NCBI GenBank assembly: GCA_963833885.1
Contig: CAWHZU010000017.1
Span: 1 to 64,000, forward strand
DNA length: 64,000 nt
Origin: JASHPR01 sp963833885
GTDB lineage: Bacteria; Actinomycetota; Actinomycetes; Streptosporangiales; Streptosporangiaceae
Direction: 5' to 3'
In this document: positions 26,630 to 35,438 of the stretch, one piece after another
Layout: the number at the start of each line of letters is the position of its first letter
Position numbering within the stretch: position 1 is the stretch's first letter
The notes under the pieces: generated by a model
The model's database searches: none
What the model saw: only the letters and a program-made list of their open reading frames with translations
What the model was told of the DNA's origin: nothing
Translations under genes and position numbers: made by a program

Positions 26630-28510
26630 ATGAATATGTGGAGACGTAAGCTGCGCCTCGGGGCGGTCGCCGCCGTGGGCGTCGTCTCGTTGGTGGCGGC
26701 CGCCTGCAGTTCCAGCGGTGGCAGCAGTAGTGGTAGCAACTCGGCCTCGTCGGGTGTGCCGATCAAGGGCGGCACGGCGACGGTGGCGCTGCCAGCCGGG
26801 GTCACCAATAACTGGATCTTCCCGTTCTACGCGATCACGAACTCCAGCGTCTACAACTCGAACCAGTTCCAGTGGATGTTCTACCGGCCGCTGTACATGT
26901 TCGGCAACAACACCAACACCAACGTCACCATCAACTACCCGCTGTCCCCGGCCAACCCGCCCGATTACACCAACGGCGGCAAGACCGTGGTGATCAACAT
27001 GAAGGGCTGGAAGTGGTCGGACGGCGAGACCGTCAACGCCCAGTCCCTGGTCTTCTTCCTGAACATGGCCAAGGCGGAGAAGAACAACTGGTACGCGTAC
27101 TCCAAGACCCTGCTGCCGGACAACGTCGCGTCCTACAAGGCCACCGGGCCCAACCAGCTGACCATTCAGCTGAACAGCGGGTACTCCAGCATCTGGTACA
27201 CCTACAACCAGCTCGCCGAGATCAACCCGATGCCGCTGGCCTGGGACGTCACGAGCCTGGGTGCCAAGGCCGGCAGCGGCGGCTGTACCACCGACAGCGC
27301 GGCCGACGGCTGGGCCAAGTGCAAGGCCGTCTACACCTTCCTGACCGCGCAGTCCAAGATCGCCTCGACGTACGCGACCAGCCCGCTGTGGTCGGTGGTT
27401 GACGGGCCGTGGAAGCTGTCCAGCTTCAACACCAACGGCAACGTGACGATCGTGCCGAACAAGGCCTACTCGGGCAGCCCCAAGCCGCGGCTGTCCGCCG
27501 TCAAGTTCCTGCCGTACACGGCCGACTCGGCCGAGTACACGGCGCTGAAGACCGGGGAGCTCGACGTCGGTTACATCCCGACCCAGGACGTAGGGCAGAA
27601 GCCAGCGAACTCGTGGCTGCCGGCCACCAACCCGCTGGGCAGCTCGTACTACCTGGAGCCGTTCTTCTCCTACGGCATCGAGTACGCGCAGCCGAACTTC
27701 AACAACCCGCAGGTGGGTTACCTGGTCCGGCAGCTGTACATCCGCCAGGCCATGCAGTCCGCCGAGAACCAGCCCGGCATCAGCACGGCGATCTGGCGCG
27801 GGTATGCGACCCCGGTCTCGGGGCCGGTCCCGACCGTGCCAACGAACGAGTTCCTTCCGGCCATCCAGAAGGAGAACAACGGCCAGGGCCCGTACCCGTA
27901 CGATCCGGCCAAGGCGAAGGCGCTGCTGACCAGCCACGGCTGGTCGGAGGTCGGCGGCGTGATGACCTGCCAGGACCCGTCCAAATGCGGGACCGGCATC
28001 ACCAAGGGCGAGCAGCTAAAGATGACGTTCGTCTACTCGACGGGCATCGCCGCCGCCACGGCGACGTATCAAACCATCAAGTCCGAGGAGTCCCAGATAG
28101 GCATCGACGTCACCCTGGTCGGGCAGTCGTTCGACTCGATCATCGGTGAGAGCCTGCCGTGCGCGCCGATGGGGCCGAAGTGCAACGTTCAGGTGTTCGC
28201 CTTCGGCGGCTGGGGCTTCGACGGGCCTGGTTTCGAGCCGACCGGCGAGCCGCTGTTCGCAACGGGGGCCGGGTCGAACTCCGGTAACTACTCCAACCCG
28301 GAGATGGACAAGCTGATCAACGAGACTCACACCAGCAGCAGCCTGGCGGTCTTCCATCAGTACGCCACGTACGCCGCGCAGCAGCTGCCGTTCATGTGGG
28401 TTCCGAATCCCAACCCGTTCCAGATCCAGGCCGTGACCAGCAAGCTGCACAACGTCGCGTTCAGCCCGATGTTCACCCTGCTCCCTGAGTACTGGTACTT
28501 CACCAAGTAA
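26630..28510 (+). CDS. ABC transporter family-5 solute-binding lipoprotein (paralogue)
   Basis: 626 aa from ATG 26630 (GGAGGGAG upstream). Lipobox VVSLVAAAC near residue 25, serine/glycine spacer. It shares with the protein at 23435 the motifs MFYRPLYMFG, NMKGWKWSDGETVNAQSL, PNKAYSGSPKPRLSAVKF, GYIPTQDVGQKPANSW and terminal EYWYFTK. No transporter partner genes adjoin. The two proteins probably arose by duplication and may bind related ligands for a distant importer. Confidence 0.88.
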   Translation: MNMWRRKLRLGAVAAVGVVSLVAAACSSSGGSSSGSNSASSGVPIKGGTATVALPAGVTNNWIFPFYAITNSSVYNSNQFQWMFYRPLYMFGNNTNTNVTINYPLSPANPPDYTNGGKTVVINMKGWKWSDGETVNAQSLVFFLNMAKAEKNNWYAYSKTLLPDNVASYKATGPNQLTIQLNSGYSSIWYTYNQLAEINPMPLAWDVTSLGAKAGSGGCTTDSAADGWAKCKAVYTFLTAQSKIASTYATSPLWSVVDGPWKLSSFNTNGNVTIVPNKAYSGSPKPRLSAVKFLPYTADSAEYTALKTGELDVGYIPTQDVGQKPANSWLPATNPLGSSYYLEPFFSYGIEYAQPNFNNPQVGYLVRQLYIRQAMQSAENQPGISTAIWRGYATPVSGPVPTVPTNEFLPAIQKENNGQGPYPYDPAKAKALLTSHGWSEVGGVMTCQDPSKCGTGITKGEQLKMTFVYSTGIAAATATYQTIKSEESQIGIDVTLVGQSFDSIIGESLPCAPMGPKCNVQVFAFGGWGFDGPGFEPTGEPLFATGAGSNSGNYSNPEMDKLINETHTSSSLAVFHQYATYAAQQLPFMWVPNPNPFQIQAVTSKLHNVAFSPMFTLLPEYWYFTK

Positions 28511-28523
28511 CCAGGGGAAACGC

Positions 28524-28566
28524 CTGCCCGTCCGCCTCGACCTACGCTCCCGAGGCGGGCGGGCAG
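28524..28566. terminator. Strong bidirectional terminator
   Basis: CTGCCCGTCCGCCTCG (28524-28539) pairs with CGAGGCGGGCGGGCAG (28551-28566), a 16-bp stem with one mismatch, between the convergent solute-binding protein and MFS genes. Confidence 0.75.
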
Positions 28567-28575
28567 TGTTGCGTA

Positions 28576-29868
28576 TCAGCGGGCCTGGCGGGCGCGCCGG
28601 CCCGCCCGCTGCTGAGCGATCAGGCCGGCCGTGGCCGCGAGCACCGCCAGGGCGCCGTAGACAAGCACGGTCGGGACGAGCCCGAGCGGGTTCACTAGCT
28701 GGCCGGCGATGAGGACCGGTACCCCGAACGCGAGGTAGGCGACGACGTAGACGCCTGCGAAGACCCCCGCCCGCTCGTGCTGTTTCACCAGAGGGCTGAT
28801 GAGACGGACGCCTCCGGCAAAGGAGCCGCCGAAACCCACGCCACCTGCGGCTCCGCCGACGAGGAGCAGCGGCAGGGTGTGGGTTGCTATGCCGGCCACG
28901 ATCAGCAGCGCACCGGCCAGGATGCCCGCACCGCCAATCGCCGTGGTCCGCCGCGCAGTGGTCCTCCCCAGGAGCACCCCGGCGGTCGATCCAGCCAGGG
29001 GGTAGATCGCCGCGGCGGCGCCTTCGACAAGCCCGCTGTGGATGTGAAAGACGCCCTGGATGATCGTAGGGCCGAGGCCGAGAAACAATCCGCCGAGCAT
29101 CCATGCCGAGACGTGGACCGGCACCCCGGCAACGAACTCGCGCCTGGCGGCGTCGGGGACGCGGACGTTCGGGATCAGGCTCCGGGCCGCACCAGGTCGC
29201 AGCGGGGCTGTTTCGTGGCTGAGCATCGCGACCGCGATACCGGCAGCCATGGCCGCCGAGAGCGCCGCGAACACGATCGTGTTGGCATGGCTGGTGAACT
29301 GCACGGCTGCACCGGTGAGCAGCGCCCCGATGCCCAGCCCTCCCGCTGCCGCGCTTCCGATGATCACCGTGCCGAGGCGCTTGCGCTCGGGTGGCGCCAG
29401 CTCGATGACGGCTGCCGAGAACGCGCTGGTGGCCACGCCGGTTGCAAGTCCCTGGACCACGCGGCCAGCGATCACCCAGCCGATGTTCGGCGCGACCAGG
29501 AAGACCAGCATCGCGGCGAGCTCGATGACCAGTGCCCCCGCGATGACCGGGCGCCGGCCGAGGTGATCACTCAGCGAGCCCGCGGTCACCAGCGCCGCAA
29601 GCAGCGCCAGCGTATAGGCCGCGAAGGCGACGGCGAGTATGCCCGGGGGAAAGCCCCACTCGTGCTGGTACTGAACCAGCAGCGGCGTGGGCGCGCCCGC
29701 GGCGAAGAACAGGCCAGCGAAAACGGCCGCGGTTCCGAAGAAGGCCGCCCCGGGCGATAGCCGGCGCGGCATGCGGAGGGACTTGCAGGCCGGGGCTGCG
29801 GGGGCGATGAGGCAGGTCGCCACCGCACCGGTGCAGGGCTCCGTCCTGGTGGCGGTCTGGTTAGCCAT
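28576..29868 (-). CDS. MFS transporter (drug efflux type)
   Basis: 430 aa from ATG 29868 (TAGGAG upstream). Twelve hydrophobic segments; MFS motif A in GSLSDHLGRRPVIAGAL after helix 2 and ARVVQGLATGVATSAF near helix 4. It starts with a non-hydrophobic about 30-residue head containing two cysteines. It is divergent from a TetR gene, sharing two related inverted repeats, a typical repressor/efflux-pump pair. Substrate unknown. Confidence 0.88.
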   Translation of the reverse strand: MANQTATRTEPCTGAVATCLIAPAAPACKSLRMPRRLSPGAAFFGTAAVFAGLFFAAGAPTPLLVQYQHEWGFPPGILAVAFAAYTLALLAALVTAGSLSDHLGRRPVIAGALVIELAAMLVFLVAPNIGWVIAGRVVQGLATGVATSAFSAAVIELAPPERKRLGTVIIGSAAAGGLGIGALLTGAAVQFTSHANTIVFAALSAAMAAGIAVAMLSHETAPLRPGAARSLIPNVRVPDAARREFVAGVPVHVSAWMLGGLFLGLGPTIIQGVFHIHSGLVEGAAAAIYPLAGSTAGVLLGRTTARRTTAIGGAGILAGALLIVAGIATHTLPLLLVGGAAGGVGFGGSFAGGVRLISPLVKQHERAGVFAGVYVVAYLAFGVPVLIAGQLVNPLGLVPTVLVYGALAVLAATAGLIAQQRAGRRARQAR

Positions 29869-29877
29869 GGAGAACTC

Positions 29878-29948
29878 CTAAAGCGAAGATCTATGCTTTA
29901 GGAACTCTAACGCAGTCGCAAGCTTAAAGCAAGGATCTATGCGTTAAG
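29878..29948. promoter_or_regulatory. Two related TetR operators between MFS and TetR genes
   Basis: Site 1 is CTAAAGC-n10-GCTTTAG (29878-29901). Site 2 is CTTAAAGC-n10-GCGTTAAG (29923-29948). Both contain the spacer A(A/G)GATCTAT. Site 1 overlaps the MFS start region. Site 2 overlaps the TAAGAT -10 box (29945-29950) of the TetR gene, whose ATG lies seven bases beyond it. Confidence 0.8.
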
Positions 29949-29956
29949 ATGACTGC

Positions 29957-30529
29957 ATGGCTACAGCGCAGCGCATGACCGGTCAGCGGCCGGGTGGACG
30001 CAGCGCGGCCGTGCTCAGCGCGCTGAAGACGGCCGTGGAGGAACTCGTTGCCGAGCGCGGCAGCGAACGGGTGACGATCCCGATGGTCGCCGAGCGGGCG
30101 GGCGTCAATCCGAGCAGCGTCTACCGCCGCTGGGGTGACCTGGCGACGATGATCAACGACGTGGCGACCTACCGGCTGGACCCGGACCGGCGGCTGCCCG
30201 ACTCCGGAGACCTGGTCTCCGATCTCACGGCCTGGGCCGAGGAGGTACAGACCCACTACAGCGACCCCACCCGGGCCGCCCTGTTGCGCGGCGGCGCGGC
30301 CTCGGCTGGCGAGCGGGAGTCGGACTGCCTGCGCGACCGGCGCGCCGAGGCCGAGATCATTCTCGGCAACGCGGCACAGCCTCCGGGCATCAGCGTGGAG
30401 GACGTGATCGACGGGGTGCTCGCGCCGATCGTCTATCGCGTGATCTTCCTGCCGTGGACGCTCGACGAGCGCACGCCGCGCACGCTTGTGGAGCGCCTGG
30501 TGCAGGCGCATGGCGCGGCCGTCGGCTAA
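29957..30529 (+). CDS. TetR-family regulator of the divergent MFS pump
   Basis: 190 aa from ATG 29957; no Shine-Dalgarno. The -10 box TAAGAT ends seven bases before the ATG, so the mRNA is probably leaderless. HTH: LVAERGSERVTIPMVAERAG, VNPSSVYRRWGDLATMIND. The C-terminal domain resembles TetR_C_16/other drug-sensing types only loosely. It is expected to repress itself and the MFS gene through the two inverted repeats upstream. Confidence 0.88.
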   Translation: MATAQRMTGQRPGGRSAAVLSALKTAVEELVAERGSERVTIPMVAERAGVNPSSVYRRWGDLATMINDVATYRLDPDRRLPDSGDLVSDLTAWAEEVQTHYSDPTRAALLRGGAASAGERESDCLRDRRAEAEIILGNAAQPPGISVEDVIDGVLAPIVYRVIFLPWTLDERTPRTLVERLVQAHGAAVG

Positions 30530-30563
30530 GCGCGCAGGTCCAGGGACACCGGGAGTACTGGGC

Positions 30564-31598
30564 TCAGATTGACCGCAGCCAGATGTCCGGCAGCGTGTAT
30601 CCGTCCGCAAACGGGTCCGTGGGGTCCATGCCTATCTGGCTGATTCCGGTTATCCAGGCCTGGCCGGCGACGCTCGGAATGACCGCCGGGTGCGGCCCGA
30701 CGGTGGTGGTCTCTTCGATGCGGCAGCTGAATACGCTTCCGATGAGGGATTCGTGCATGAACGGCTCTCCGGGAGCCAGCAGATTTCGCGCGGCCAGGAC
30801 CGCCATCCGGGCGGACGACCCGGTGCCGCACGGGGAGCGGTCGATGCGGCCGGGTGCGACGACAACGGCATTGCGCGACCGCAGAACGCCCTCCTCCCGG
30901 CGCAGCGGGCCGGCGAACTCGGTGATCGTGACGCCGGGGTAGCGGGGCTCTTCCGGGTGAACCACTGGGAGTTGCTCGGCCGCCGCCTCGGTGATCAGCT
31001 GGCCCAGCACGCAGATGTCCCGCGCCTCGTCGGGAGAGAGGGAGAAGCCGAGCGACCGCGCGTCCACGATCGCGTAATGCATGCCGCCCCAGGCCACGTC
31101 GACGGCCAGGCTGCCGTGCCCCGGTACCTCAACGCGGGCGTCGAGATGCTGGACGAATGACGGCTGGTTGGTGAAGCGGACGCTCGTGACCTTGCCGTTC
31201 GAGCACTCGCAGCGCAGCGGGATCAGGCCCGCCGGGGACTCCAGGACAATCTCGGTGACCGGCTCGGTCATGGGCAGCATCCCGGTCTCCAGCAGCACCG
31301 TCGCGGTGCAGATCGTGTTGCTGCCCGACATGGCCGGGTACTCGGTTGCCTCCGCGATGATGTAGCCGAGCTGTGCCCGGGGATCACTGGCGGGCACGAC
31401 AAAGTTGACACACCGCGACGGCCCGCCGCGCGGCTCAAACAGCAGTGACCGCCGCAGCTGGTCGTAGTGCTGCTCGAAATACAGCCGCTTCTCGAACACG
31501 GTAGCGCCACGGATCTCGCCGAGCCCCCCGGTGACGACGTCGTTCGCCTCGCCGCCGACGTGGCAACCGACCACCGTCAGGGTCCGCTTCCACTGCAT
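30564..31598 (-). CDS. Proline racemase / hydroxyproline epimerase family protein (Ser-Cys type)
   Basis: 344 aa from ATG 31598 (GGGAGGGCGC upstream). The first active-site motif reads YPAMSGSNTICTAT, with serine where canonical racemases have cysteine (MCGHG). The second motif DRSPCGTGSSARMAVL keeps its cysteine. Ser-Cys members are known among 4-hydroxyproline 2-epimerases, distinct from Cys-Cys (racemase/epimerase) and Cys-Thr (3-hydroxyproline dehydratase). It probably epimerises a hydroxyproline-like amino acid. It is near the polyol-like catabolic operon but divergent from an aldo/keto reductase, so the link is uncertain. Confidence 0.85.
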   Translation of the reverse strand: MQWKRTLTVVGCHVGGEANDVVTGGLGEIRGATVFEKRLYFEQHYDQLRRSLLFEPRGGPSRCVNFVVPASDPRAQLGYIIAEATEYPAMSGSNTICTATVLLETGMLPMTEPVTEIVLESPAGLIPLRCECSNGKVTSVRFTNQPSFVQHLDARVEVPGHGSLAVDVAWGGMHYAIVDARSLGFSLSPDEARDICVLGQLITEAAAEQLPVVHPEEPRYPGVTITEFAGPLRREEGVLRSRNAVVVAPGRIDRSPCGTGSSARMAVLAARNLLAPGEPFMHESLIGSVFSCRIEETTTVGPHPAVIPSVAGQAWITGISQIGMDPTDPFADGYTLPDIWLRSI

Positions 31599-31674
31599 GC
31601 GCCCTCCCAGCTGACCAGCCTAAAGATCACAGATTCCGACGGAAGACTGCCGGCAATATGACAAAATCTAACTC

Positions 31675-32700
31675 ATGACCTATGTCGCAGCGGCTGACCG
31701 CTACCAGCAAATCGGCTACCGCCGCTGCGGGCGCAGCGGCATCCAGCTTCCCGAGGTTTCGCTCGGGCTATGGCACAACTTCGGCGACGACCGCCCGCTG
31801 GAAAACAGCCGGGCGATCCTGCGCCGGGCATTCGACCTGGGTATCACGCATTTCGATCTCGCCAACAACTACGGGGTCCCGTACGGGTCGGCGGAAAAGA
31901 ACTTCGGCCGCATCATGCGCGAGGACCTGCGGCCGTACCGCGACGAGCTGATCATCTCGACCAAGGCCGGCTACGACATGTGGCCGGGGCCCTATGGCGA
32001 GTGGGGATCGCGCAAGTACCTGATCTCCAGCCTGGACCAGTCGCTGAAGCGGATGGGCCTGGACTACGTCGACATCTTCTACAGCCACCGGTTCGACCCG
32101 GACACGCCGCTGGAAGAGACCATGGGCGCCCTCGACTTCGCGGTCCGGTCCGGCCGGGCCCTGTACGCGGGCATCTCCTCCTACTCCCCGCAGCGCACGG
32201 AGGAGGCGGTCTCCATCCTCCGCAGCATGGGCACGCCGGTGCTGATCCACCAGCCGTCGTACTCGATGCTGAACCGCTGGATCGAGAACGGCCTGCTGGA
32301 CGTGCTCGAGCGCGAGGGCATCGGCGCCATCGTGTTCGCGCCGCTGGCCCAGGGCGTGCTCACCGACAAGTACCTCGGCGGGATCCCGGAGGGATCGCGC
32401 GCGAGCCGCGGCACCTCGCTCTCGGGGAACGACCTCACCCCCGAGACGCTCGCCCACATCCGCGCGCTGGGCGAGATCGCCCGGGCCCGCGGCCAGTCCA
32501 TAGCGCAGCTCGCGCTGTCCTGGGCGCTGCGCGACCCGCGGGTTACCTCGGTGCTGATCGGCGCGAGCAGCGTGACTCAGCTCGAGGAGAACGTGGCCGC
32601 CGCCGGGCACAGCGACTTCACCGACGAGGAACTGGCCGCGATCGACCGCGACGCGGTCGAGTCCAACCTCAACATCTGGGCCACCTCCAGCTCCTACTGA
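31675..32700 (+). CDS. Aldo/keto reductase (YghZ / glyceraldehyde-3-phosphate reductase-like)
   Basis: 341 aa from ATG 31675; no clear Shine-Dalgarno. Family landmarks: ITHFDLANNYGVPYGSAEKN (catalytic D and Y), IISTKAGYDMWPGPYGEWGS (catalytic K), YVDIFYSHRFDPDTP (H), and the NADPH-binding end LIGASSVTQLEEN. The GPYGEWGSRKY insert matches the Kv-beta/YghZ branch that reduces L-glyceraldehyde-3-phosphate and methylglyoxal. It converges on the catabolic operon and fits a triose/aldehyde detoxifying or recycling role there (inference). Confidence 0.88.
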   Translation: MTYVAAADRYQQIGYRRCGRSGIQLPEVSLGLWHNFGDDRPLENSRAILRRAFDLGITHFDLANNYGVPYGSAEKNFGRIMREDLRPYRDELIISTKAGYDMWPGPYGEWGSRKYLISSLDQSLKRMGLDYVDIFYSHRFDPDTPLEETMGALDFAVRSGRALYAGISSYSPQRTEEAVSILRSMGTPVLIHQPSYSMLNRWIENGLLDVLEREGIGAIVFAPLAQGVLTDKYLGGIPEGSRASRGTSLSGNDLTPETLAHIRALGEIARARGQSIAQLALSWALRDPRVTSVLIGASSVTQLEENVAAAGHSDFTDEELAAIDRDAVESNLNIWATSSSY

Positions 32701-32754
32701 TCCCCGCGCCCGGCCGGCCGGCTGGCTGGCCGGGCCGCGGCGTGGGGTGGGGTG

Positions 32755-33639
32755 TCAGCTGCCGGGCTGCGGCGGGAGGTCGGCCAGGATGGCGATGTCC
32801 TCGGCGCCGTGGCCCGCGGCCACGGCCTGAGCGAACGAGTCCCTGATCGCGGTGACAACGCCGGTGTCGATGCCGGCCTCCCGGCTCGCGCCCAGCACCA
32901 GCAGGTCGATCCCGCCCAGGTGGGTGTCGAGCGACGACTGCGGCTCGCCGTAACGGCGCTCGGTGAGCCGCTCGCCGGTCTCGGTGACAGCGTTGCCGAT
33001 GAACCGGGAAAAGAACGGTCCGGAGATCGGCAGCAGGTCGCCGATCGGAACTCCCTCGGCGGTGGCCAGGTTGACGCACTGCACGAGCCCGGCCATCGTG
33101 CCGTAGAAGAACGCGATCAGCGCGGCGTCGACCACCGAGGCGCGGCCCGCGTCCTCGCCCAGGTAGTGCGCGGTCCCCAGCGCGCTCAGCAGCGGCCCGA
33201 GCTCGGGGGCCGCCTCGGGCGCGGCCGCCGGGCCGCAGTAGAAGATCTCGGCGTCAGGCGTTCCGATCTCCCTCGGGTAGGCCAGGATCGCGGCGTCCAC
33301 GTAGCCGATCCCGAGCGGTTCCGCCCAGGCGGCGTTGCGGCGGCCGTCGGCCGGGGTGCCGGTGGTCATCTGGATCAGGGTCCGCCCGCGCAGCAGGCCC
33401 GCGAGCGCGGGGTCGGCCAGCAGCTCGGCCGCCGCCACCTGGTTCGACACGCACATGATGACCGGGTCGCTGCCGCCCACCGCGTCCAGCAGGCCGTCCG
33501 CTATGGTCACGCCCGCCGAGGCCAGCGGCAGGGCCCGGGACGGGGTCCGGTTCCACGCCGTGACCTCGTGCCCGGCTCCGGCCAGCGCGCGCGCCAGCGC
33601 CGACCCCATCACCCCGGTTCCGATCACCGTGACGGTCAT
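32755..33639 (-). CDS. NAD(P)-dependent beta-hydroxyacid dehydrogenase / imine reductase-like protein
   Basis: 294 aa from ATG 33639, overlapping the SDR stop (ATGA). Rossmann start VTVIGTGVMGSALARALAGA, then HEVTAWNRTPSRA. The substrate loop is TTGTPADGRRN rather than the strict DAPVSGG of tartronate-semialdehyde reductases. The catalytic-lysine position of 3-hydroxyisobutyrate dehydrogenases appears as aspartate (VVDAALIAFFYGTM), as in imine-reductase-like members. It is the last gene of the operon and probably reduces a carbonyl or imine intermediate; exact reaction unclear. Confidence 0.8.
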   Translation of the reverse strand: MTVTVIGTGVMGSALARALAGAGHEVTAWNRTPSRALPLASAGVTIADGLLDAVGGSDPVIMCVSNQVAAAELLADPALAGLLRGRTLIQMTTGTPADGRRNAAWAEPLGIGYVDAAILAYPREIGTPDAEIFYCGPAAAPEAAPELGPLLSALGTAHYLGEDAGRASVVDAALIAFFYGTMAGLVQCVNLATAEGVPIGDLLPISGPFFSRFIGNAVTETGERLTERRYGEPQSSLDTHLGGIDLLVLGASREAGIDTGVVTAIRDSFAQAVAAGHGAEDIAILADLPPQPGS

Positions 33640-34415
33640 GCGACATCACCGCTCAGCCGGCTCAGCGCGGTGACCCCGCCGTCGATCGGCAGCACCGACC
33701 CGGTGGTGTAGCCGGCCTCGGCGATCAGGAACAGGATGGCCCGCGCCACCTCGTCCGGCCCGGCCACCCGCAGCAGCGGGACCCGCCGGATCGTCTCCTC
33801 GCGGGCCGCCTCCGGGTCGTCGGCCATGGACAGTTCGTGGTCCATCATCGGCGTGTCGACCGGGCCCGGCGCGACGGCGTTGACCAGGACCGTCGGGGCC
33901 AGCTCCACGGCCAGCCCGCGGGTCAGCCCGACCAGGCCCGCCTTGGCCGCGCTGTAGTCGACGTAGCCGGGCGCCGCGGTGAAGGCCAGGTCGGAGGCGA
34001 CGTTCACGATGTGGCCGCCGGATCGCCCGCGCATCCGCAGCCCGGCCTCGCGGCCGATGTAGAACGCACCGGACAGGTTGATGCCCAGCACCCGGTCCCA
34101 GACCTCGGGGGTGAGCTGCTCCAGCGGCGTCGGCCCGATGACCCCGGCGCAGTTGACCACGATGTCCACCGGGCCGATCGCGGCCTCGGTCGCGTCCAGC
34201 GCGCCGAGGACCTGGCGGTAGTCGGAGATGTCGGCGGGCACGGTCACCGCGCCGGGCAGGTCGGCGGCGACGCGCTGCAGCTCGCCGGCCCGGCGGGCCA
34301 TCAGGCCCACCGCGGCTCCTTCGGCCGCCAGCAGCCGGGCGGCGGACTCGCCGATGCCCGAGCTCGCCCCGGTGACGAGTGCGCGGCGGCCGGCCAGCCG
34401 CCCCGCGTCAGCCAT
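33636..34415 (-). CDS. Short-chain dehydrogenase/reductase
   Basis: 259 aa from ATG 34415. Complete classical SDR motifs: TGASSGIGESAARLL near residue 15, NCAGVIG near 85, catalytic Ser in IVNVASDLAF, YSAAK in YVDYSAAKAG, and PGPVDTPMM. Likely oxidises or reduces a sugar alcohol or keto intermediate of the operon. It overlaps both neighbours by a few bases. Confidence 0.88.
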   Translation of the reverse strand: MADAGRLAGRRALVTGASSGIGESAARLLAAEGAAVGLMARRAGELQRVAADLPGAVTVPADISDYRQVLGALDATEAAIGPVDIVVNCAGVIGPTPLEQLTPEVWDRVLGINLSGAFYIGREAGLRMRGRSGGHIVNVASDLAFTAAPGYVDYSAAKAGLVGLTRGLAVELAPTVLVNAVAPGPVDTPMMDHELSMADDPEAAREETIRRVPLLRVAGPDEVARAILFLIAEAGYTTGSVLPIDGGVTALSRLSGDVA

Positions 34416-34638
34416 GACGCATCCAGCGGCGAGCCAGCGAAACCGCGACGACCGTGGCTAGCGCGGGCACCGCCGCACGGGCGCCTGCGGCGCGGGCCAG
34501 GGCGACGACGTCACCCGGCGTGAACTCGACCCTGGCCGGCCAGGCACCCACCTGGCCCTCCAGGATGAGATGGCCCGGCCCGGCCTTCAGCCGCAGCGGC
34601 TCGAACGGGAAATCCCCCACCGGGGAGCTCACCTTCAC
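34408..34638 (-). CDS. Small protein, 76 aa, in catabolic operon
   Basis: Begins MKVSSPVGDFPFEPLRLKAG and ends in a hydrophobic AVPALATVVAVSLARRWM segment that could be a single membrane anchor. ATG 34638 overlaps the stop of the flavoprotein gene, so the two are coupled. In comparable operons a small subunit accompanies the GlpA/HcnB-like flavoproteins, and this protein could tether that complex to the membrane (inference). No family recognised. Confidence 0.6.
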   Translation of the reverse strand: MKVSSPVGDFPFEPLRLKAGPGHLILEGQVGAWPARVEFTPGDVVALARAAGARAAVPALATVVAVSLARRWMRHG

Positions 34639-35438
34639 CTGCTTACCTCCGTCTGCCCAACCTGACTCACCATGTCCCGGGCCGCCGACGCCGCCTGCTC
34701 CCAGGTCCCGGCGTCGGCCGCCGGCTGAACGTAGGTCACGCCCGCGGCAGGCTCGAAGATCGCGCCGTCCACGTTGCGCAGCGGCCGCGGCGAGGCGGCC
34801 AGGATTACCGCGTCACAATCCAGCACGAGCTGCTGCCCGGCCCGTTCCAGCGTGAGGCCGCTGACCCGTCCCCGGCCCGAGACCGCGACCGGCGTCCACC
34901 CGCTGATCAAAGCATTGTGCCCGAACGTGACGCCATCGGCGGGCTCGCGCGTCACCACGGTGATGTGGCTGCGCTGGCCCGCGATCGCCTCGTGCGCGGC
35001 CTCGGCCCAGGCGCCGGCACCCAGGATCACGACCCGGCGGCCGAGCGTCACCTTGGCTTCGGCCAGGTGAATCGCCACGGGGGCGGGCAGCACCCCGGCC
35101 AGCCGGGGACCCGCGACCGGCAGCTCGGCCGTGGTCGCCGGGCGGCTGCCGCCCGCGAACACGAGGTGGCTTGCGTCCAGCCACTCGACACCCTGCGGGC
35201 CGACGGCCAGCAGCCGGCCCTGCTCCCAGCGCACGGCGGTCGTGCCGAGCAGCCACCGCACCCCTGTGGCCGTGCATCGCGCGGCCAGCGTGGTCACCCC
35301 GGGGTGGTCGTAGGACAGCACGCCGCCGGGCACCGGCAGGCGGTCGAGCACAACCACGTCCCGCTGGCGCCCGAGTTCCTCGGCGGCGGCCAGCCCGGCC
35401 ACGCCGGCGCCGACCACCGCTACCTGGTCACGGCTCAC
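34635..35438 (-). CDS. FAD/NAD(P)-binding oxidoreductase, HcnB-like subunit
   Basis: 267 aa from GTG 35438, inside the 3' end of the GlpA-like gene. FAD-binding VAVVGAGVAGLAAAEELG at the N-terminus, a second dinucleotide site RRVVILGAGAWAEAAHEAIA near residue 135, and CDAVILAASPRP. It lacks redox-active CxxC, like the beta subunits of HcnABC-type and glycerol-3-phosphate/opine-type dehydrogenase complexes. Likely relays electrons from the neighbouring GlpA-like subunit. Confidence 0.8.
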   Translation of the reverse strand: MSRDQVAVVGAGVAGLAAAEELGRQRDVVVLDRLPVPGGVLSYDHPGVTTLAARCTATGVRWLLGTTAVRWEQGRLLAVGPQGVEWLDASHLVFAGGSRPATTAELPVAGPRLAGVLPAPVAIHLAEAKVTLGRRVVILGAGAWAEAAHEAIAGQRSHITVVTREPADGVTFGHNALISGWTPVAVSGRGRVSGLTLERAGQQLVLDCDAVILAASPRPLRNVDGAIFEPAAGVTYVQPAADAGTWEQAASAARDMVSQVGQTEVSR

